A stretch of 64,000 nt of DNA from CAWBVG01 sp963792175 (lineage in GTDB: Bacteria > Acidobacteriota > Vicinamibacteria > Vicinamibacterales > CAVVIG01). Every line of letters begins with the position of its first letter. Within the stretch, counting starts at the first letter, position 1. The position numbers and the translations under genes were made by a program. The stretch is from assembly GCA_963792175.1 (NCBI GenBank), contig CAWBVG010000049.1:1-64000 (forward strand). Reading direction: 5' to 3'. Below are positions 60,207 to 64,000 of this stretch, piece by piece. The notes below the pieces were generated by a model. That model had not been told where the DNA came from, did no database searches, and saw only the letters and a program-made list of their open reading frames with translations.

Positions 60207-61758
60207 GCGACGCCGCGACGGTTCGCGGAGCCCGCGATCTGTTCCGCTCGCGCGCCCGCTCGGCGGCCGACCTGTGCCGCGACGCGATTGCGCGAATCGA
60301 GGCGCTCGATCCGGCGCTGCACGCCTTCAATACCGTCGTCTCCGAGCAGGCGCTGGCGCGCGCGCTTTCGATCGACGAGGAGTTCGATCGCTGGCGCGAC
60401 GCGCCGCTGGCCGGCGTGCCGGTGGCGCTCAAGGACAACCTGTGCACGCGCGGCATCCGCACCACCGCGTCGTCGCGGATGCTGGAGCGCTACGTGCCGC
60501 CGTACGACGCCACCGTCGTGTCACGGCTCGCCGCCGCCGGCGCCGTCGTGGTCGGCAAGACGAACTGCGACGAGTTCGCCATGGGCTCGTCGAACGAGAC
60601 CTCGGCGTTCGGGCCGGCGCGTAATCCATGGGCGCTGGACCGGATTCCTGGCGGCACGAGCGGCGGATCGGCGGCGGCGATCGCGGCTCGGTTGACGCCG
60701 CTGGCGCTCGGGTCTGATACCGGCGGCTCGATCCGCCAGCCCGCCGCCCTCTGCGGCGTCATCGGCCTCAAACCGACCTACGGCCGGGTATCGCGCTACG
60801 GGCTGATTGCGCACGCCTCGTCTCTGGATCAAATCGGACCGTTGACTCGTACCGGTGTACGACGCGGCTCTGACACTGGAAGTGCTGGCCGGCGCCGATC
60901 CTGCCGATGCCACCAGCGCGGCCGCCCCGGTGCCCGAATACACGGCCGCCCTCACCGGAGACGTGCGCGGCGTTCGGATTGGCGTCCCACGCTCGCTGCT
61001 CGAACAGGGTGTCGACGACGACGTGTCACGGGCGCTGACGGCGGCCCTCGACACGCTGCGGGCCCGCGGCGCGACGCTCGTCGACGTCGAGCTCCCTTAC
61101 GCGAAGTACGCGATCCCCGTTTACTATCTCGTCTCGACGGCCGAGGCGAGCTCGAACCTGGCGCGCTACGACGGCGTGCGCTACGGCTTCCGGGCGAATC
61201 CCGAACCCCGGATGCCCGAATCACGACCTGCGTCAGATGTATGCGCAGACGCGCGCACGAGGCTTCGGCCCCGAAGTGAAACGCCGCATCATGCTCGGCA
61301 CCTACGTCCTCAGCGCCGGCTACTACGACGCGTACTATCTCAAGGCGCAGCAGGTGCGCACGCTCATCCTGCGCGATTACGAGCACGCGTTTCAGGGATC
61401 CGGCGCCGTCGATGCGATCGCGATGCCGACCAGCCCGACTCCTGCGTTCAGGATCGGCGAGCGGATGTCGGATCCCCTGCAGATGTATCTCGCCGACATC
61501 TTCACGGTGAGCGCGAACCTGGCCGGACTGCCGGCGATCAGCATCCCCTGCGGGTTTACTCAGAGGCCTGCCTCGCCGCAGCTCGGGGAGGATTCGTCGA
61601 GCGGAGGCGGGCTGCCGGTCGGCCTCCAGTTGACCGGACGGCCGTTCGACGAAGCGACGCTGCTTCGCATCGCCGACGCCTACGAGCGCGACACCTCGTG
61701 GTGGAAGGAAACACCGCCGATCCTTGCAGCGCCACCGCCCACGCGGCCCATCGCGCCC
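60203..61758 (+). pseudogene. gatA: aspartyl/glutamyl-tRNA amidotransferase subunit A, two frameshifts, no stop before next gene
   Basis: Amidase signature is complete: catalytic Lys in GVPVALKDNLCTRGIRTTAS, then PGGTSGGSAAAIAARLTPLA, LGSDTGGSIRQPAALCGVIG, LKPTYGRVSRYGLIAHASSL, with the Ser-cisSer-Lys triad. Shifts occur near 60850 and 61215. Near the end the normal CGFTxxGLPVGLQL is interrupted by about 14 residues (RPASPQLGEDSSSGGG) encoded by the 44-base interspersed element at 61568-61611. The frame passes without a stop into the metallopeptidase that begins at 61759; a lost base near 61680-61760 is the simplest cause. GatA supplies ammonia for tRNA amidation. Confidence 0.93.
61568..61611 (+). 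repeat. 44-base interspersed element inside gatA
   Basis: CTGCCTCGCCGCAGCTCG then a variable middle and GAGCGGAGGCGGG. By eye 34 of 44 positions equal the unit at 22571-22614 (read on the minus strand), including the first 18 bases. Confidence 0.85.
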
Positions 61759-62775
61759 ATGAGTGATCCGGCCTGGGCTGCGTTCACCGACGAACAGCTC
61801 CTCGAGGTTCGCATGTGCGACCTCGGCGTCACGATCGAGGGCACCGACCTCGAAGCGCGGATTGCGCAGCTCAATACCGAGATGGACGCCCGCGGGCTGA
61901 CGTTCCGGCCGTATTACTGGCTCTCGGACGAATGGTTCACGCCAGACGGCGTGCCCGGGATCGCGATTCCGTTCTACCTCGCGCATCCGCGTCTCGCCAA
62001 GCTCGAGTTCGCGCAGATGCTCGAAGTCGAAGGGGGCGACCCCGAAGAGTGCATGCGGATTCTGCGGCACGAGGTCGGGCACGCCATCGACAACGCCTAT
62101 GCGCTGCGGCGGCGGCCGCGGCGGCGGCGGCTGTTCGGTCACCCGGGGATCGAGTATCCCGAGTACTACACGCCCAAACCGTACAGCAAGAGCTACGTCC
62201 AGCACCTCGATCACTGGTATGCGCAGAGCCACCCCGACGAGGATTTCGCCGAAACGTTCGCCGTCTGGCTCGACCCGAACTCCATGTGGGCGAGCCGCTA
62301 CGCCGGCTGGCCGGCGCAGCGGAAGCTGGAGTACATGGATCGCCTGATGCGGGAGCTCGCCCGGGTGCGGCCGCGCGTCAGCTCGCAGCGGCGGATGGAT
62401 CCGCTGCCACGGCTGAAGAAGACGCTCGGGGAACACTACCGGAAGAAGCGCGAACACTACGGGCTCGATCACCCGGATTTCTACGACAGCGATCTCTACA
62501 ATCTGTTCTCGAACGGACCGGAGACGGCGAAGAATCCGTCGGCGGCGCGCTTCGTCCGCCGCATCCGCCGCGAAGTGCGCAGCACCGTCGCCAGCTTCAC
62601 CGACAGCTATCAGTACACCATCGATCAGCTGATCGAGCGGATCATCGACCGCTGCCGCGAGCTGAATCTCAGGCTGACCGACTCGGAAGAAGCGACCAAG
62701 ACCGATTTCATCGTCTTTCTGACCGTCCAAACGATGAACTACCTGCACAGCGGCCGGCATCGGGTGGCGCTATGA
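61759..62775 (+). CDS. putative zinc-binding metallopeptidase
   Basis: 338 residues from ATG 61759 (MSDPAWAAFTDEQLLEVRMC, DLGVTIEGTDLEARIAQLNT). Zinc site HEVGH at residues 104-108, with a third-ligand region in HPDEDFAETFAVWLDP, the layout of the Mx-type putative zinc metallopeptidase family. No signal peptide, so cytoplasmic. Its stop overlaps the start of the ATP-grasp gene, so the two are coupled and may act on the same peptide-like product. Substrate unknown. Confidence 0.82.
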   Translation: MSDPAWAAFTDEQLLEVRMCDLGVTIEGTDLEARIAQLNTEMDARGLTFRPYYWLSDEWFTPDGVPGIAIPFYLAHPRLAKLEFAQMLEVEGGDPEECMRILRHEVGHAIDNAYALRRRPRRRRLFGHPGIEYPEYYTPKPYSKSYVQHLDHWYAQSHPDEDFAETFAVWLDPNSMWASRYAGWPAQRKLEYMDRLMRELARVRPRVSSQRRMDPLPRLKKTLGEHYRKKREHYGLDHPDFYDSDLYNLFSNGPETAKNPSAARFVRRIRREVRSTVASFTDSYQYTIDQLIERIIDRCRELNLRLTDSEEATKTDFIVFLTVQTMNYLHSGRHRVAL

Positions 62776-63806
62776 GCGGGAACAAGCTGCGCGTGGTCGC
62801 GCTGGTGCACCGGCACCTCATTCCACCGGAGAAAGTCGAAGAGGGCACCGACATCACCGCCGGAGCCGTGGCGGACCGAGTACGACGTCATCTCGACGCT
62901 CAGCGCGATGGGGCACGAGGTGAAGACGCTGCCGGTGCACGACGACCTCGGCGAGATCCGGCGTCTCGTCACCGAGTGGAAGCCGCACATCGCGTTCAAC
63001 CTGCTCGAAGGCTTCGACGACATCACGATCTTCGATCAGAACGTCGTCTCGCACCTCGAGCTGCTGAAACTGCCGTACACCGGCTGCAATCCGCGCGGGC
63101 TGCTGCATGGCGCGCGACAAATCGCTGTCGAAGAAGCTGCTCGCCTACCACCGCATCGCCGTGCCGGAGTTCGAGGTCTTCCGCATCGGGCGCCCGATCC
63201 GCCGGCCGAAGCGCCTGCCGTTTCCGCTGATCGTGAAATCGCTGACGCAGGAAGCGTCGATCGGCATCTCCCAGGCGTCCGTCGTCGACAGCGACGAGAA
63301 GCTCAAGGAGCGCGTCGCCTTCATCCACGAAAGCATCGGCACCGCGGCCATCGTCGAGCAGTACATCGAAGGCCGCGAGATCTACGTCGGCATTCTCGGC
63401 AATCAGGCGCTGCAGGCGATGCCGGTCTGGGAGCTGTTCTTCACCAACATGCCCGACGGCGCCAAGCGGATTGCGACCGACCGCGTGAAGTGGAGCGTGA
63501 AGTATCAGAAGAAATACGGGATCGACAGCGGGCCGGCGCGCGACCTGCCCGAGGCCCAGGCCGACAGCCATCCAGCACCTGTGCAAGCGCGCCTTCCGCG
63601 CGCTCGAGTTGAGCGGCTACGCGCGCATCGATCTGCGACTCGAGGAAAACGGGAACGTCTGGGTGCTCGAGGCGAATCCGAACCCGCAGATTGCGAAGGG
63701 CGAGGACTTCGCGGCGTCAGCCGAGAAAATCGGCCTGAGCTACGAAACGGTGCTGCAGCGGATCATCAACCTTGGATTGCGGTGGCAGCCCGAGAGTTTC
63801 GCGTGA
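62772..63806 (+). pseudogene. ATP-grasp ligase of the D-Ala-D-Ala ligase family, frameshifted
   Basis: ATG 62772 (MSGNKLRVVALVHRHLIPPE). Further pieces: MGHEVKTLPVHDDLGEIRRL, IAFNLLEGFDDITIFDQNVV, SHLELLKLPYTGCNPRGLL, SKKLLAYHRIAVPEFEVFRI, PFPLIVKSLTQEASIGISQA, AIVEQYIEGREIYVGILGNQ and the metal-binding end YARIDLRLEENGNVWVLEAN, PNPQIAKGEDFAASA. Three or four shifts. It could be Ddl, but the coupled metallopeptidase suggests a peptide-modifying ligase instead. Confidence 0.85.
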
Positions 63807-64000
63807 GCAGCCACACGCAGACGCCGATCACGATGAACGGCGCCAGCGGGATCAGGAGGGCGAACGTCACGGCGACCAGCGCGATCGCCACGCCGATGAA
63901 ACCGGTCACGATCGCGATCGGCAGCATGAAGAGCGCGAACGCCGCCTTCAGGATCAGCCGCAGGATGATGAACGGAAGAAAGAGAATCGTGAAGGGCAGG
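63766..64000 (-). CDS. membrane protein, 5' partial
   Basis: Open from the window edge to the stop at 63766. Nearly all hydrophobic: FTILFLPFIILRLILKAAFA, LFMLPIAIVTGFIGVAIALV, AVTFALLIPLAPFIVIGVCV, then WLLTRNSRAATAIQG. Two or three membrane helices. Its end overlaps the convergent ligase gene by 41 bases. Family not recognised. Confidence 0.6.
   Translation of the reverse strand, partial: LPFTILFLPFIILRLILKAAFALFMLPIAIVTGFIGVAIALVAVTFALLIPLAPFIVIGVCVWLLTRNSRAATAIQG

Overview
The window is GC-rich, gene-dense DNA from a Gram-negative bacterium. Lipid A genes (lpxB, lpxD), a Tad secretin and outer-membrane barrel proteins show a diderm envelope. The acidobacterial-type VWFA protein, the DUF1800/DUF1501 pair, PQQ and cytochrome c fusion proteins, many GTG/TTG starts and short word-like intergenic repeats point to an acidobacterium, most likely of the Vicinamibacteria type. 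This placement is inference from gene content; there is no rRNA or tRNA gene to fix it. Many conserved genes are split by single-base frameshifts. These cluster in parts of the window (about 4-9 kb, 22-28.5 kb, 45-55 kb, 58-63.6 kb), while other stretches (9.8-18.7 kb apart from one gene, 29.6-34.5 kb, 40.7-45 kb) are nearly clean. That pattern fits uncorrected long-read assembly error better than real gene decay, so split genes are annotated as one gene across the shift.

Layout. 1-6.1 kb: a TonB-like fragment, an HTH-GAF protein, a secreted protein, a VWFA protein, a degraded IS110-type transposase and a 5'-truncated Nramp transporter flanked by direct repeats. 6.3-19.4 kb: one long minus-strand Tad (tight adherence) pilus operon with three Flp pilins, TadV peptidase, CpaB, secretin, CpaE, CpaF, TadB, TadC, an unusual cassette (winged-helix AAA+ ATPase, ICMT-type membrane methyltransferase, DUF192 protein), two TadE-like minor pilins and a TadG/VWA protein. 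Starts and stops overlap through most of it. 19.8-21.8 kb: divergent small membrane protein and a receiver-like protein with a long repetitive acidic tail.

21.9-31.1 kb: secreted protein carrying inserted repeats, YqgE, UdgX, QueG, aconitase A, ammonium transporter and a PLP decarboxylase. 31.1-34.5 kb: a repeat and palindrome cluster, a PRC-barrel protein, a fused permease/substrate-binding osmoprotectant transporter with its ATPase, and two small related hydrophilic proteins. 34.5-45 kb: a matrixin-protease operon, LpxB, a pair of M16 peptidases (one active, one lacking the zinc motif), a secreted protein, LpxD and an S1/P1-nuclease-like protein.

45-64 kb: YdjM-like hydrolase, endonuclease IV, DHA2 drug transporter, DUF1800-DUF1501-amidohydrolase-PQQ protein set, a cytochrome c/type II copper monooxygenase-like protein with a secreted partner, an AMMECR1-MEMO pair, gatC-gatA, a zinc metallopeptidase, an ATP-grasp ligase and the end of a membrane protein.

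The strongest leads are the cassette inside the Tad operon (a separate methyltransferase next to a TadV that is too short to carry one), the 44-bp element found in frame in both a secreted protein and essential gatA, the UdgX uracil-DNA crosslinking glycosylase, the receiver-like protein with the TFAAD repeat, and the two small paralogous proteins beside the osmoprotectant system.
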